A stretch of 64,000 nucleotides of DNA, taken from Archegozetes longisetosus (Eukaryota; Arthropoda; Arachnida; Sarcoptiformes; Trhypochthoniidae). The DNA lies in the NCBI GenBank assembly GCA_018873245.2, contig JAEMBT020000009.1, positions 8,201,288 to 8,265,287 of the forward strand, read 5' to 3'. The translations under genes and the position numbers were made by a program. Under the pieces are notes generated by a model. The model saw nothing but the letters and a program-made list of their open reading frames with translations, searched no databases and was not told the origin of the DNA. Below, piece after piece: positions 1 to 13,404 of the stretch. Within the stretch, counting starts at the first letter, position 1. Every line of letters begins with the position of its first letter.

Positions 1-2192
1 GAAATTATTTCTTGTAACTGATCCTTCAACTGAGTCAGTTGTATATTATTATTAGCAAGATCAGCCATTTTTGCTGCCTTTTCCTGTTCGTAATGTTCCA
101 ATTGAGACTTCAACTGATTTATTTGGACTTGTTTATTTTGAAGTGCAAATTGATCAATTGCCGCATTTGTTACACCTATTTATAAATTACAATTTATGCT
201 TCAATTTTTATAACTATTATTAATATAGAATTTTCCAACCAGTTTGTAAAACAATATAATAATCATTCAAAATGCATGCAAACAATTAGTTGAAAAGTTA
301 ATAATCCACGATAGCAACAAGAAAAAGGCAGTTACTATGTCAAATTCAATTTTTAATTTGTTTTGACTACTAAGTTCAATATTCTATAAGTTTCTTATAG
401 TCTGATAGAAGGTATGTCACCACTTCTGGTTGCTATCGATGATTATTGAGCTTTTGAGTATATCTAAAGATCAATGTAAAAAATGACAATACCAGTTGAA
501 GTATTCTTGAGTTGTGAAGCTAAATTAAGTTTTTCTTGCTCTATATATAACTGTCGATCATTGACACTCTTAATCTGAGCTTTAATAGAGCTGAGAAGAC
601 CTAGCTTTTGATCTCTTTGTACTCTCATCGAATCGATTTCAGCCTTAACGTCAACCACTTTCTTTCTGGTTTCAGCCACAACTCCATTCAACTCATTCAA
701 CTTATTATTCACTTGTTCCATATCTATAGCTAAGGATTTCTTTTTAGATTTCAGTCGATTCACTTCTTCTTGTGTTTTGGCTTTCTGATTGGTTAAGTCC
801 TGTTTACGAGTATTTTCCCATTCGATCATTCTCTGTCTCTCCATTTCGCGTCTAGCAGCCTCTCTTTGCTCCAATTGCTTACGTCTTTGTTCTTCTTTTC
901 AGCTTCAATTTCTCTTTGCCTCTGAAGCTGCTTTTCCAGCTCTGCCTGTCTTTTCCTCTCCTGCTCCAACCTTTAAAACACAAACAATCAAACGAGGAAA
1001 ACAAATATTTACCAATTCAAACCTAATTTGTTCACGCTTCTGCTGTTCTTCTCTTTCTTTCCTCTCTCTTTCTCGTTCTCTCTTTTGCTGTTCTAATAAA
1101 GCTTGTCTTCTCCTGTCCAGCTCTGCCTGTCCCTTTTCGAAGTTTTCTCTTCTCTTATCCTCAAAAGTAGCCGCAACTGCCTGTTTGCCCAAAGATTCTT
1201 CAGGAATATGTTCAACAGCCGGTGCCATCGCTGGTGCTACTGTTGGAACAGTAGTTGAACCTGATAGCGACCTCTTTCGCCTATAAGATGGTGGAATCAG
1301 ATCAGGTGCTAATACAGTGGGAACAGGGTCTCCAGCTCTGACACAATCAATCAAATGCATAGCAACTACGAATTCATCGCAAGTGAGTCTGCCGTCCGCG
1401 TCAATATCGGCTAAATTCCAGATTTGTGCCAATACTGGTTGGGGTAACTTCGACTGAATTAAGATATTTCTGGCCTGAGGGCCAGTCAGAAATCCTGTAC
1501 GAGTTCTGTCGTGTGAATTGAACTGTTGGGTGTATTTTAGTTTTGAGGGTTGCGGTATTGCCCATTCGGTCAGTAGCATTGAATTGGGGTAATCACCGGA
1601 TGTTATCGAACCCGATCTTTGTATGGGTTTAGCCGAATCAACTGCTGCTGTCATGGGAGGAGCCGGTCGTGGAGGCGGTACTGATGAAGACATTGAGCTC
1701 AATGGTGTGGCGTATGTTGAAGGGATTGATGGCTGAGATGAGAGTGGAGCTGAAGGCAGTGATGGACTGCTCGTCGATCCAAATGAACTAAAATCAGCAA
1801 AAGCCGCGAATGCTGGCGGTTCTACTAGAACCTAATCCGACAAATCAATCATAAAGTTATTTAAAACTAATGTATTTGTCATGAAAGTCTTAATGACAAA
1901 CCTTAAGAGATTGTGGTAAAGTTGGCGGTAATTCAATTCCTCGTAATTTGAGTGAAATCAAATGCAAAGCAATAGAGAATTCGTTGATGTCCATTCTTCC
2001 ATCAGAGTCGACGTCAGCTAAAGCCCAGATATGGGCTAAGACGTTAGGCGGCAGTCCTGAGGCCAACATAATTGCCTTGGCCTGTTCTCCACTAATGAAG
2101 TCCGAACGCGATGAACAGATTCTGACGAATTGGGACTCATATTTGGCTTTCTGGTCTGGAGTTATCACAAATACGTCTGATTGTGTCGACAT
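1..2192 (-). CDS. ITSN: Intersectin (Dap160-like), N-terminal part, partial
   Basis: Endocytic scaffold that links clathrin/dynamin machinery to actin regulators; cytoplasmic. Exons on the minus strand: 2192-1902 (ATG at 2192), 1831-1023, 970-493 and 175-1, continuing beyond the left edge. Exon 1 encodes the first EH domain, with the EF-hand loop DVDSDGRMDINEF. Exon 2 encodes a Ser/Pro linker and the second EH domain, with loop DIDADGRLTCDEF. Exons 3 and 4 encode the Glu/Arg/Lys/Gln-rich coiled coil; the SH3 domains expected in this family would lie outside the window. The exon 2/3 junction (AG+G, Arg) restores the normal reading through a 52-base intron. Oddity: near 897 one base seems to be missing in the coiled coil, so the reading shifts between ...REIEAE and EEQRRKQLEQ. 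This is either an assembly error or a real frameshift. Family identity is secure. Confidence 0.9.
301..446. repeat. Short inverted-repeat element in intersectin intron 3
   Basis: 18-base inverted termini, 301-318 (ATAATCCACGATAGCAAC) and 429-446 (GTTGCTATCGATGATTAT), pair with two mismatches and enclose about 110 bases of non-coding DNA inside the intron 176-492. This looks like a MITE. A GTTGCTATCG motif also occurs upstream of the zinc-finger gene near 42599. Confidence 0.5.
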
Positions 2193-4047
2193 TATTAACT
2201 ATTAATACTTTAGTCAGGATATTATCTAAATAATAATAACTATTATTGCTTTTAATTGGAGTCAATTTATTTAATATTTCATTAATCGATATCTATCACA
2301 ATTTACATTCATCTGAATCCGTAAATCAAGACATTAGTTAATTATATAATTAATGACTATTTTCTCAAATATTAATATTATTTATAATTAAATTGAATTT
2401 GAAAATCATTTTTCTCGATCTATCTATATATTCATTCATTACTAACTAACGCCCGTTTTGACATTCATGTTGTTCAACAAAAATTACGTCTAAATTTCTT
2501 TTCACTTCTGGTTGAATCAGAAATTGCCTAAACTTTAGATAAAAGTCCTTCCTCAATTTTTCGATTATAATAGCAAACTTTAATAATTATTGAAATGAAT
2601 CAAAAATTTGCATATTATACACCGATTCAGATCAGTTTAAGAGTAAAATTTTATAACTATAAATAAGTTGAGGGCATGAGTTATCGTGCATTGAGTTTCA
2701 GATTGAATTTTAGTTTTCAATGGCGAAAAACTTCAACCTTTTCAAAGTCTCGCCAATGAAAAAGATACAATAAAAATAAAGTAGTAAAATTAAAAAGCCT
2801 AACGTACTTGTTCTTAGATTAATACTTAATTTTTATGCCTAAACGTTAGCTTGATTACGGTATGATAACAAAAATTACATTGTAAACTATAGTACTTAGA
2901 ACTCAATGGGTTAAAAACCGGTATCGTTTAAAGCAATGTTAAAAGTGTTCATTGCAGTGAAATTTGCTGTAATTACTTTAAAAATAGGTTGTACAAATTA
3001 TCGATTACTGTGCATCCATTTTAGAAATATTTAGATCTGATTCAATCAGGCGTTTACTGACTTTGAGAACAAAGTGCGTTAGACCATTATTTCAGATATT
3101 TTGCCAGTTTTGAAATGGAAAGAAGATTAAATAATTTATTCATAATAGCTATTTACAAAAAAGCAATTTTCAGAGACATTCCAACATTGGACAGTTACCA
3201 TCTCCATTAAAGCTGATTGAAAAATATTTTTAAACTAATCTATGGAAACGGAGATCGGAAAACTAAATTATTGAATAATTAACATGCATTTTCGATAATT
3301 ACTTTTTCAGTCTGCTAATGAAATTAAGAGTTTAATAAAAATTTTGAATCAAAATCATAAATAAATAGAGTTTATAAAATATGTTTCTAATCAAGGTTAT
3401 ATTGTTGACTAAAATTAAAAATTTTTCAGATTATTTTAAAATATTTTTCTTGGAAATGGACAACTAATTAATAAATGTATTCTGACTGATACTACATAAT
3501 AAACACTTTAACTGCAGAGTATTAAATTTGAATACGAAACAGTATTTTAAATATTCATTAATAACTTAATGTACTATGCTAAACATTCAACAAAACAATA
3601 ATTACTAATGAATATTAATAGTTTTTTTAAAGTACTAATAAAAATAAATTCCTCTTTTGAGTATAATACAATCATTCTTCATACAGAAATGTGTGCACTT
3701 TTTACGTTTTTAAGACATTTTCTGGTTAGTAGATAATGTACAGTGTGTTATGCTAAACATACAAATATCAATTGTTTTAAAATATCAATACGAAACAAGT
3801 TTTAAATTATTATCAAATATTTTTAAATGTCCTAAAACATCAAACTAAAATAAGCCTTTATTAATTAACATACCCAGTAGTGTACAGTAAATAAACTTTT
3901 CTTCACACCTCGTTAAAGGTACATTTATGAAAAGTGTTTAAGTCAACAGCTATTCTCAAAGCAAAAAACTACAAATTTTGAACTGATATCAAACCGAGAA
4001 AGTTTTTCAATTGCTCCTCTAAAAATTTATCTATTAATTTTTCTAAA
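2193..4047. other. Intergenic, AT-rich
   Basis: Spacer between the divergent intersectin gene and esterase gene 1. No coding region was found. Stretches around 3300-3450 and 3780-3990 resemble the 5' flanks of the other esterase copies (for example 13808-13960), so they belong to the old esterase duplication unit. The first 150 bases are probably the intersectin promoter, because this part was copied together with exon 1 to 12843-13115. Confidence 0.5.
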
Positions 4048-6707
4048 ATGATTAAAACAAAATTACGCCTTGCCATTTTAACTAAATTTATTTACAGTAT
4101 CTACATTTCAGGAATTTGTGGTATTTATAAAAAAATATATTGAAAATACACTTATTATTTCAAGAATAAAATTACTGTATTTATTACACAGGACAAATAT
4201 CGAGCGATTGTTCATCGATTGTGGTTTCAGAAATCGTCACTTACAGGGGATGTAAAGAATTTGTTCAAACGAACAGTCTGTCTGACCCGACGGGTGAAAG
4301 CAAAACTATTTATACATTTAAAGTATAGAATCTATTAAATCTTAATATTAAAGTGATGCATGATTTAGATTTAAGAATTTACAGAAATGAACTGATCCAT
4401 TGGACTTTAATGACTTGATGAGAGAAAATCAAATTTAGATTTATTAGAATCTTGTTGAATAATTAAAATAAATTTGCGAAGATCTTTTAACACCGAATAA
4501 AGTTACTTTTCTATCAATTTGTTTCTAAAGGGTATTCCATTTGGTGAATCACCTACTGGTCAGTTGAGATTCAAAAAGACAGTGCCGAAGATATATTCAA
4601 AACCAACATCTATCGATGCAACAAATTATCGTAACCCATGTATGCAAATTCTGCCTTTGGACTTTCCATTTCCTTCAGGAACTTCTTCAGAAGATTGTTT
4701 GTTTCTCAATATATGGACTCCAACATTGAATAGTTCTGCTAATCTGCCAGTCATGTTTTGGATACATGGCGGAGGATTTGTTATAGGATCTGGAAGTGAA
4801 TTCATATTGACGACAATCAGTCTGAGTAATGTATATGAAGGGACTCAGTTATCTTTAAGAGATGTTGTAGTGGTTACTTGTAATTATCGTTTGGGTGTTT
4901 TTGGATTCTTATTTGGTAATAGTTCTGAAGCTCCAGGAAATGTTGGTTTATGGGATCAGGCTACAGCTCTTAACTGGACTCGAAATAACATTAAGAATTT
5001 TGGTGGAAATCCAGATAATATCTTAATATTTGGTGAAAGTGCAGGAAGTATGTCCGTTAGTAATCATATTGTATCAAATGTCACCCGAAATATGTTCAAG
5101 AAAGCTATTATGGAATCAGGTATATACATAAAGCTTTTGAGAAGGATTTGATTTTTATAGTCCAAATAAGCGTTGAAAATTAAAGAGAATTATAAAAACG
5201 ACTTCGGATATTATAGCAAATACGGAGGTAAAAAATCTATGAGTACCTGACAATAAATATTCTAAATTTTCTCCAATCAATAAGTTGTTACTGCCCAATG
5301 ACCATCATATATTGCTACATACTCTTTTTCAGTGTTAAACTTCTTTATCTTAAGCTGTCTTCCCTTTAAACTTCTGGTAAGCGGCAGCACTAAATTCCAG
5401 AATTTATACTATGAATTCCATTATAATAAATAAAGCTACTAATGGCCCATCTGCTTTTGTTTCAAGTATGAATAATCGGGACTCTATTTAGAACTAATTA
5501 AAATGAAAGGTGCTGCCTCTATAACCGCTACAGAATCCGTCAATAGCATGCTAAGTTTGTCCTACGTCTCGCAGGTTCCGGTTATCACAAAGTGTTTTCA
5601 AGAGATAAATATTACTCATATGGACTAGCTCGAAGATTTGCATCAAATTCCTCAGTAGCCACGACAGGTCGATGTGATGATGATAGAAATTGGATTGCTT
5701 GTTTGCGAACTAAAACTGCGTCGGAACTACTTTATGCTCAAACAACTGCCATATTATGGAATCCAGGTCAGCCATTCTCGACGTCATGGATCGTACCCTT
5801 CCAGCCAATTTTTGAAGATGAATTCATGCCGATATCTATTCCTCAGGCTGTAAAAGAAGGAAATTTCAAATCAGATTTGAAATTACTTACTGGACACAAT
5901 GAAATGGAAGGCGCAATATTCACGGAATTCTTAGAACTAATAGTAAGACTATCATCCAGATACGTTACAAGCACTGAAACACCAATTCTTAACAAAGGTG
6001 TAGTATTCAATGATATTAAGAATCGTTTTATCGACAATAACACGATTGGGGTATTGATTGCTCAAAAATATACAGAGGGTTTTACTGATACATCAGTCTT
6101 GAGAAATCCAAACCCTATTCGAAGATCTGCTGTTTATGCATTTGGAGATTATTTCTTAGTTTGTCCAACAATTCTGTTTGGAGGCTATATCAGCAAAAAC
6201 TCTAATTTTAAAGGAAAAGTATTTCAGTATAAACTGACTTACGCTCACAGTCAGTCTATAAGCCATCCCAGTAAATGGGCAAATGTGACACATACTGACG
6301 ATCTTCCACTTATTTTTGGCTTGCCATTCAAACCTTTAGAAAAATTGACTTGGAATCATAAGGACAGAAAATTGAGTAAAATAATGATGGATATTTGGAC
6401 ACATTTTGCCAAATATGAGTGAGTTCGAAATTAATCTGTTTTATTGAATAAACTCATACAAAAAATCATTGAAAATTTTTACAGTAAACTTCCAAAAGTT
6501 AATGGAAATGATTGGCCTCCTTACAGTCTGAACAATGATAATAGTGTAAGTGCAACTTATATGGAGTTACATGCAGACGATAATCGACTGGGAAGAATTT
6601 TTGTTAATGCTTATGATGGTAAAGATGATGGATATAACCCTCCTGTTATAGGAAATTGTTTCAATTTTTGGGATGAGATTATTAGAGGACAATTTGGACC
6701 ATATTAA
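4048..6707 (+). CDS. Carboxylesterase/cholinesterase-like, gene 1
   Basis: Secreted serine esterase of the alpha/beta-hydrolase (type-B carboxylesterase) family that hydrolyses carboxylic esters; natural substrate unknown. Exons 4048-4120, 4231-4322, 4531-5119, 5575-6418 and 6485-6707 join in phase to about 606 residues, a normal length for the family. Exon 1 is a signal peptide. Exon 2 supplies the GxVxxYRG-type N-terminal strand and runs into GIPFGESPTGQLRF in exon 3. The oxyanion motif is HGGGF, the nucleophile motif GESAG, the acid HNEMEGA and the histidine THTDDLP, so the catalytic machinery is complete. It ends in QFGPY, a few residues longer than its paralogues. Unlike the other copies, the usual TATAAAA position upstream reads ACTACAAATT, so its promoter may differ. 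First gene of the tandem array. Confidence 0.87.
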
Positions 6708-8809
6708 AACTTGCTTATGCATTCGATAGACCTTTAGTTAGCCGTTATGAAGTTCAAGTTTTTTCGCCATACGATGGCACGCAAAATTGTGTTTTCTATG
6801 CGTTTGACTATATGATCCGTTGCATGCAGTAACGACTTATAACCTTATGCGCGCAAATGAGAAAATCGCGTTTAAAGTAGCACAACTTTCAAATACATTT
6901 AAATCATTTACTTTCAATAATTTACTGAATTTCTTAATATTTTTCTTATGTTTTTCTGCCATAAGATTGGATGTGATGTACGTTTCTTTCCATTTTCTTT
7001 AGACTTTTGTATCAATTCATTATTAATCAAGTCTATAGGCGATTTGTCTATTTATAACACAATTAGTGATATTTTTCAATTTATTTTTCAATAAATCACA
7101 TATTTTAAGATTTTAAAAATAAAAAAAATGAACGTAAACAAAAAAGTTTTATTTCAAAAGCTTATAAATAATTGTCTCACATTTAACTTAGTATTGCATA
7201 AATAACTGAAATATGCAGTTAACACACTCATATGACGCATAAGTGCAAAACCACTCTTAGTTGTAATGCTTTTCTATAGGAATTAGAGGCAACTTCTTTG
7301 CCGATTTAATCATATTTTCCTCATTGGAACATATCATAAAAATTTGTCTGAATGTAAATTAAGACCTAAACATTGATTTTGTGCAATAATCCGAAAAACC
7401 ATATATCTCCGCACAAGTCGTTACTGAATCCAATGAATCATATCTAAATGCGTTAAATATATATAATTGTAGTATTTATTGTTTTAATTTATATCGACTT
7501 ATGAGTCGACTCAAAACTAATGCATTTTTTAGTAATTTAATACTATTTTGCTAAAGCTTTGCCTTACGTTCCTATTGATACTACGTTAATATCTTGGTAT
7601 ATTTGATGTTTGAATAATGATAATTAAGATATTTATTATAATAAGATTTCACTAAAATAAATTATTACGCACTAGTTGATTTATGACGGTAACGGACTAA
7701 TATATCTATTATCACGAGTATTCGTTATAAGAAAGTTTACTGTATCGAGGTATAACTGTGTATGGTATAATAATGGGAATCATCCAGTCAAAAGTTATTC
7801 GACTTTAATCGACTAAAGATAGTTTTGTCTATGGGTGTATCTTAACCTATTTTATATATTAAAAGTACAAACATTAGTACTCAAAAAATTACTGAGTATT
7901 ACATTTTAAATATTCATTAATATACTAACGTATTATATTTTATTTAGAACATTATTATAAAAAATAATAGAACTGTAATACTAGTGAATATCAGTAGCTT
8001 TCTTAAAAATTAAATTATATTAAAAATGACTAAACAAATAAATGTAATAAATAAATACTTAAAAGTATTTCTTCATGAGTATAATATAATTAATATAGTT
8101 ATATGTTCAACTCATTTCTTGTAATTTAGTGCGTTCTTGAATAAATTGATATAATTATAGTATGAAATCAGAATAAGTAAACAGTTGAATTATCATAAAG
8201 ATCTGGGTTCTGCATTTTTACTATCAAAGTTTAGAATGTCTCAAAATAGAGTAAATTGTGAGGTAGAGTTCATTGAAATATTCTTCGGACACTTCTAAAG
8301 GCTGCCAAGTTAGATTAAGCATCTTTGCGTTCAATTGCATAAATGTAGAGATAAGGCTAAGCATAAATTTCAGAAAAAGTTTATCAAATATGGGATATTT
8401 TTTACAGATTTATAGATTTTATAATACTAAAACGATTTTTTAAAATCCTATAATTTTTGAAATTAAATAATAGTTGCTTTGAAACATCAAGTAAAATTGT
8501 TTTATAATATCAATGCAAAAGATACAGTATTTTAAATTATTTCCAATTATTTTTAAGTTTACTAGAGCATTAACCTAAAATAAGGCTTTATTAATTAACA
8601 AATCCAGTTGTGTACGAGTGATATAGTAAATAATCTTTTCCTCATACCTCATTAAAAAACAAACTTTGGCAAGTGTTTAAACGTGAACAGCCATTCTCAA
8701 AAGGAAAACTATAAAATTGCTAGAATTTTGAATTGATGTAAAAGTGAAAAATTTGCCTGTTGCTCTTCTAACGTACTTCTATTTTAAAATTTCTATCAAG
8801 TGTTAGAGA
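6708..8809. other. Intergenic between esterase genes 1 and 2
   Basis: AT-rich DNA with scattered polyadenylation-like AATAAA motifs after gene 1 (near 7090). From about 8500 the sequence is homologous to the 5' flanks of esterase genes 3 to 5 (for example the block ending TATAGTAAATAATC). No gene was recognised. Confidence 0.5.
8710..8717 (+). promoter_or_regulatory. TATA box of esterase gene 2
   Basis: TATAAAAT lies 100 bases before the ATG at 8810, at the place where TATAAAAG/C occurs before genes 3 and 4. Conservation in paralogues with different spacing supports a core promoter. Confidence 0.5.
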
Positions 8810-11800
8810 ATGGTCGAAACAAAACAATACCTTACTTTGTTAACTGAAATTTTTTACTGCATCTATATTATGGGAGTTTACGGTATTTATACGAATATAC
8901 TATCAAATTCAAAGGTAAAGTCACACTTTTAGATATATACTTTTGTGCACAACAAAGATCTTCAATTAGAAACCGTACTATAGTTAGTTTGAAACATCTA
9001 TTTTGTTTTATGATACACAAAGTTAAGGATTGAATAGATGTTAATCATTCTTTAACTTATTTGTCGTGTTAATAAACTATAGTCAATTAATATTTTTGGT
9101 TTTTAAGTTTTGCCATCGTTCAATTCTATTTTGGACTACAAATAATGTTTTATTTAATGTGCAGCTGTGAACTATTCGTTCATAATATAAATAAAGTGAC
9201 AATCTATAGTCTGTACAGTCGACTAATTGAAGTGATATACAGTGAATTATATATTTTTGGTAAAATTTGACTTTTGAACTTGATAGTATACTGAAAATAC
9301 TCTTATTATTTGAAGAATAAAATGAGAGCATTTATTATTCAGGACGAATATCGAATGATTGTTCATCGATTGTGGTTTCAGGAATCGTGACCTACAGAGG
9401 ATGTAAACAATCTGTTGGAACCAACAGTTTGTCTAATCCAAAGAATAAAAGAAAGATTATTTATACATTTAAGGTATTTGAATCTATTAAAGTGATGCAT
9501 AATCTAAATTAAAAAGTTTATTGAAATAAACTGATCCATTCGACTTTAATGACTCAATAGGAGAAAATTGAATTTTGAATTATTAAGATCTAGTTGAATA
9601 ATTAAACTAATTTCGTGAAGATATTTTTACACCGAGTAGCATTACTTTTCTATCAGTTTATTTCTAAAGGGTATTCCATTTGGTGAATCACCTACTGGTC
9701 AGTTGAGATTCAAAGAGACAGTGCCGAAAATATATTCAAAACCAACATCTATCAACGCAAAAAATTATCGTAACCCATGTATGCAAATTCTACCTTTAGA
9801 CTTAGGAACTCCTTCAGAAGATTGTTTGTTTCTCAATATATGGACTCCAACATTGAATAATTCTGCTAATCTGCCAGTCATGTTTTGGATACACGGCGGG
9901 GGATTTGTTTTTGGATCTGGAAGTGAATTCATATTGACAACAATCAGTCTGAGTGGTATATACGAAGGAACGCAGTTATCTTTAAGAGATGTTGTAGTGG
10001 TTACTTGTAATTATCGTTTGGGTGTTTTTGGATTCTTATTTGGTAATAGTTCTGAAGCTCCAGGAAATGTTGGTTTATGGGATCAGGCTACAGCTCTTAA
10101 CTGGACTCGAAATAATATTAAGAATTTTGGTGGAAATCCAGATAATATCTTAATATTTGGAGAAAGTTCTGGGAGTATGTCCGTTAGTCATCACATTGTA
10201 TCAAATGTCACCCGAAAAATGTTCAAGAAAGCTATTATGCAATCAGGTACTTGTACAAAATATTCTGATAGCAGCTTGATTTTAAGTCCAAAAACCGTTG
10301 AAAATTGAAAATAATTATAAAAATGACCTTGGATATAGTAGCAAATATGGGGGTAAGATATCTATGACCAATTGATAATAGATTTTCTTAGTTTTCTCCA
10401 ATGAATAAGTTGTTACTTGTCAAAGATAGTTTATTTAAGTGTTGCTACATGCTGTATTTTCAGTAGTAAACTTCTTAATTATGAGCTCTCTTCCACTTCC
10501 ACTGCTAGTAAGCGGCAACGCTAAATAAATCTCAGTATTTATGTTATGAATTTCATTATAATAAACAAAGCTAAAAATGGTTCATCTGCATTTTTCGAGC
10601 ATAAATATTCGAGATTCCTTTTAGAATTAATCAAATTAATAAGTGCCTTATCTATAGTGGCTACAGAATCCATGAAAATCATGATAAATTTATCGTTCGT
10701 ATTACAGGTTCCAGTTATTACAAAACGTCTCCAAAAGATTCATATGAATTGGCCCGAAGATTCGCATCAAATTCCTCAGTAGCCATAACAGGTCGATGTG
10801 AAGATGATAGAAATTGGATCGCTTGTTTGCGAACAAAAAATGCATCAGAACTACTTTTTGCTCAATCAACGGCCTTTTCATGAAATCCAAGTCAATCATT
10901 TCCGTCATCATGGACCATGCCCTTTCAGCCGATTTTCGGGAATGAATTCATGCCGATATCTATTCCTCAAGCTGTAAAAGAAGGAAATTTCAAATCAGAT
11001 TTGAATTTACTTATAGGACACAATGAAATGGAAGGCGCATTAAATGCAGGATTAATAGGACTTTTAGCAAGTCGATCGTTAAGATATGTTACAATTGTTG
11101 AAACTCCTATTTTTAGTAAAAATGTAGTATTCAATGATATTAAGAATCATTTTTTCGAAAATAACGAGATGGGAGTATTAATTGCTCAGAAATATACAGA
11201 AGGTTTTACTGATATGTCAGTCTTGAGAAATCCAAACCCTATTCGAAGATCTGCTGTTTATGCGCTTGGAGATAATACCTTAGTTTGTCCAACAGTTCTG
11301 TTTGGAGGTTATATCAGTAAAAGCTCTAATTCGAAAGGAAAGGTATTTCAGTATAAACTGACTTACGCTCACAGTAAGTCTATAAGCCATTCCAGTAAAT
11401 GGGCAAATGTGACACATACTGACGATCTTCCACTTGTCTTTGGTTTGCCATTTAAGCCTATAGAAAAATTGACCTGGAACCGTAATGACAGAAAATTGAG
11501 TAGAAAAATGATGAATATTTGGACACATTTTGCCAAATATGAGTAAGTTCGAAATTAATGTGTTTTATTGAATAAACTCATACAACAATCATTGAACATT
11601 TTTACAGTAAACTTCCAAAAGTTAATGGAAATGATTGGCCTCCTTACAGTCTGAATAATGATAATAGTGTAAATGCAACTTATATGGAATTACATGCAGA
11701 CGATAATCGACTGGGAAGAATTTTTGTTAATGCTTATGATGGTAAAGATGATGGATATAACCCTCCTGTTATAGGAAATTGTTTCAATTTTTGGGATGAT

Positions 11801-11821
11801 ATTATACGGGGGCAAGTTTGA
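8810..11821 (+). pseudogene. Carboxylesterase-like gene 2, nonsense codon in exon 4
   Basis: Same five-exon plan as its neighbours: 8810-8882, 9382-9473, 9670-10246, 10708-11542 and 11608-11821, all phases matching. Exon 3 is four codons shorter than in the others (before GTPSED) and has HGGGF but GESSG in place of GESAG; exon 4 is three codons shorter. In exon 4 the codon that is Trp in the paralogues (WNPSQ) is TGA at 10881-10883. The frame is open before and after it, and the acid (HNEMEGA) and histidine (THTDDLP) motifs are kept, so the lesion is young, or the codon is a sequencing error or is read through. Intron 1 carries a MITE (8900-9286). Called a pseudogene on that single stop. Confidence 0.75.
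8900..9286. mobile_element. MITE in intron 1 of esterase gene 2
   Basis: Starts CTATCAAATTCAAAGG and ends with the near inverse (...AACTTGATAG), flanked by TATA on both sides. Gene 1 lacks it: its intron reads straight through the equivalent of ...ATATA CTGAAAATAC. The same element sits at the same site in gene 4 (24420-24804), so the two introns share ancestry. A TA/TATA target suggests the Tc1/mariner type. Confidence 0.7.
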
Positions 11822-12842
11822 CTAGATTAAAAATTACTCAAGTATTCCTCGCTAATCAAATAATTTAATATTATGAATTTCAAAATTTTGTCTAAAAATT
11901 GAATTAAGAAACTTTGGCCAAAAAATTTATTTTTGAGCAAACTTCTTTTTCACTCAAAGCTTTTCTTAGAATCTAATCATTGAATAAACAAAACGTTTAA
12001 TTTATGGACTAATTGTGACTGTACGCGAACTTATTGTATATTTCACTCGTTAGTACTTTCCTTAATTCTATTTGAATCGCTCTCATTTTCAGGATTACAT
12101 TCATGAAACTATATGAACACAACTCAGATTTAACCTAAAGTGAAACAAAGTTAGTCCAGTTAACGAGCATATATATTATGAATTTAAGATTAAAATGTTT
12201 GCAAGTCCTAATTTGCACTCAAACTTAAAGTTAAGAGACCGAAAATTAAGGCTATAGCTTAAAGTTCTGCTAATGCCTGATCTCTAAATACTGAGTGATT
12301 GATGGATCAATATTGACTATTGGTCGTCAAAGCTAATCACTTGGTTACCCATATTTCATTACTAATTTTTAAAAACCTTAAATATTTCTCTCTATCATTC
12401 AACTTGAGATCCTTATTTTTTATAGCGATGTTTCAAAAATCAGAATCACAAATGCTCAAAAAACTGCATTTCTCAACTGTGCTAGCCTTTTCCTCTATTG
12501 ATTACTTAGAATAAGATTCTAAAATATTTCTTTCTATCCTTCAACCTGAGATCCTTATTTTTGATAGCTATGTTCCAAAATTCAGAATCACAAATTGGGT
12601 GCAAGATTTAATAAAATGTGTTAGGATATCACTAACTGTAGGATGTACTAATGTCTTGTATGGAAGGAGTTTTCTACATTAAAAAGAATTAAACTTATTT
12701 AAAGAAATTGTCAAATGGAAGATTAAACAGTTTAGCCTTTTTATCAATAAAAAGAGAAACCGCTCATCTTTAAATTTAGATAATTTTATTATTGAATTTT
12801 CTAAAATTGATCGTACTACAAAAATGATATTGTATTCACTTG
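11822..12842. other. Intergenic with a local duplication
   Basis: 3' flank of esterase gene 2. A block of about 75 bases at 12382-12450 (CCTTAAATATTTCTCTC...) is repeated imperfectly at 12520-12596, and a weaker relative lies near 20116. No coding region is supported; the short open frame at 12320-12514 falls on this repeat and has no recognisable product. Confidence 0.45.
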
Positions 12843-13115
12843 AAGCTAACATAACTGCCTTCGCCTGTTTTCCACTTATGAAGTCCGAACGCGATTAACG
12901 GATTCTCGCGATTTGGGACTAATATTTGGAATTTTGGTCTGTAGTTATCACAAATACGTATGTGTTGACGTTATTTACTATTAACTCCTTTGTCAGAATT
13001 TAATCTAAATAATAATAACTACTTTGCTTTTAATTGAAGTCAATTTATTTAATATTTCATTAATCGAAATTCCTATTATTATTTATCACAATTTATAGTC
13101 GTTTGAGTCCATCAA
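12843..13115 (-). pseudogene. Truncated copy of the intersectin 5' end
   Basis: The minus strand matches intersectin exon 1 (first EH domain, about codons 1-43) together with its 5' leader and promoter side (about 2060-2340). It keeps the AAGTCCGAACGCGAT and TCACAAATACG blocks. It cannot encode the protein: the position of the start codon reads ACG instead of ATG, several substitutions and small gaps are present, and the rest of the gene is absent. It shows that an early duplication of the region carried the intersectin/esterase boundary. Confidence 0.8.
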
Positions 13116-13404
13116 TGAAAAAATTGACATATTTTATCGTAATGTCAAACTTTTAAGAGCTAAATACAGATAGTATTAATGCTAAGCACTATTTGTTAAG
13201 ATTTATTAGTGTTCTATATTCATTAATTATATGTATTTATTTCACAATATTTATAAATATATGTTTAATCATATACCAAATGTTATAATTCTAGGGGATA
13301 ACTGATGTATATATTTTAACATAATTCAGATTTTATTGGGTATCTTTGATAAATGGCATTTATTATGAATTTATTTCTATATATTAATATTTGTTGTAAT
13401 AGTT

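Noticed and set aside
9083-9331. Minus-strand open frame in esterase gene 2 intron 1
   Set aside because: It is inside and at the edge of the intron MITE, with no similarity to known proteins.
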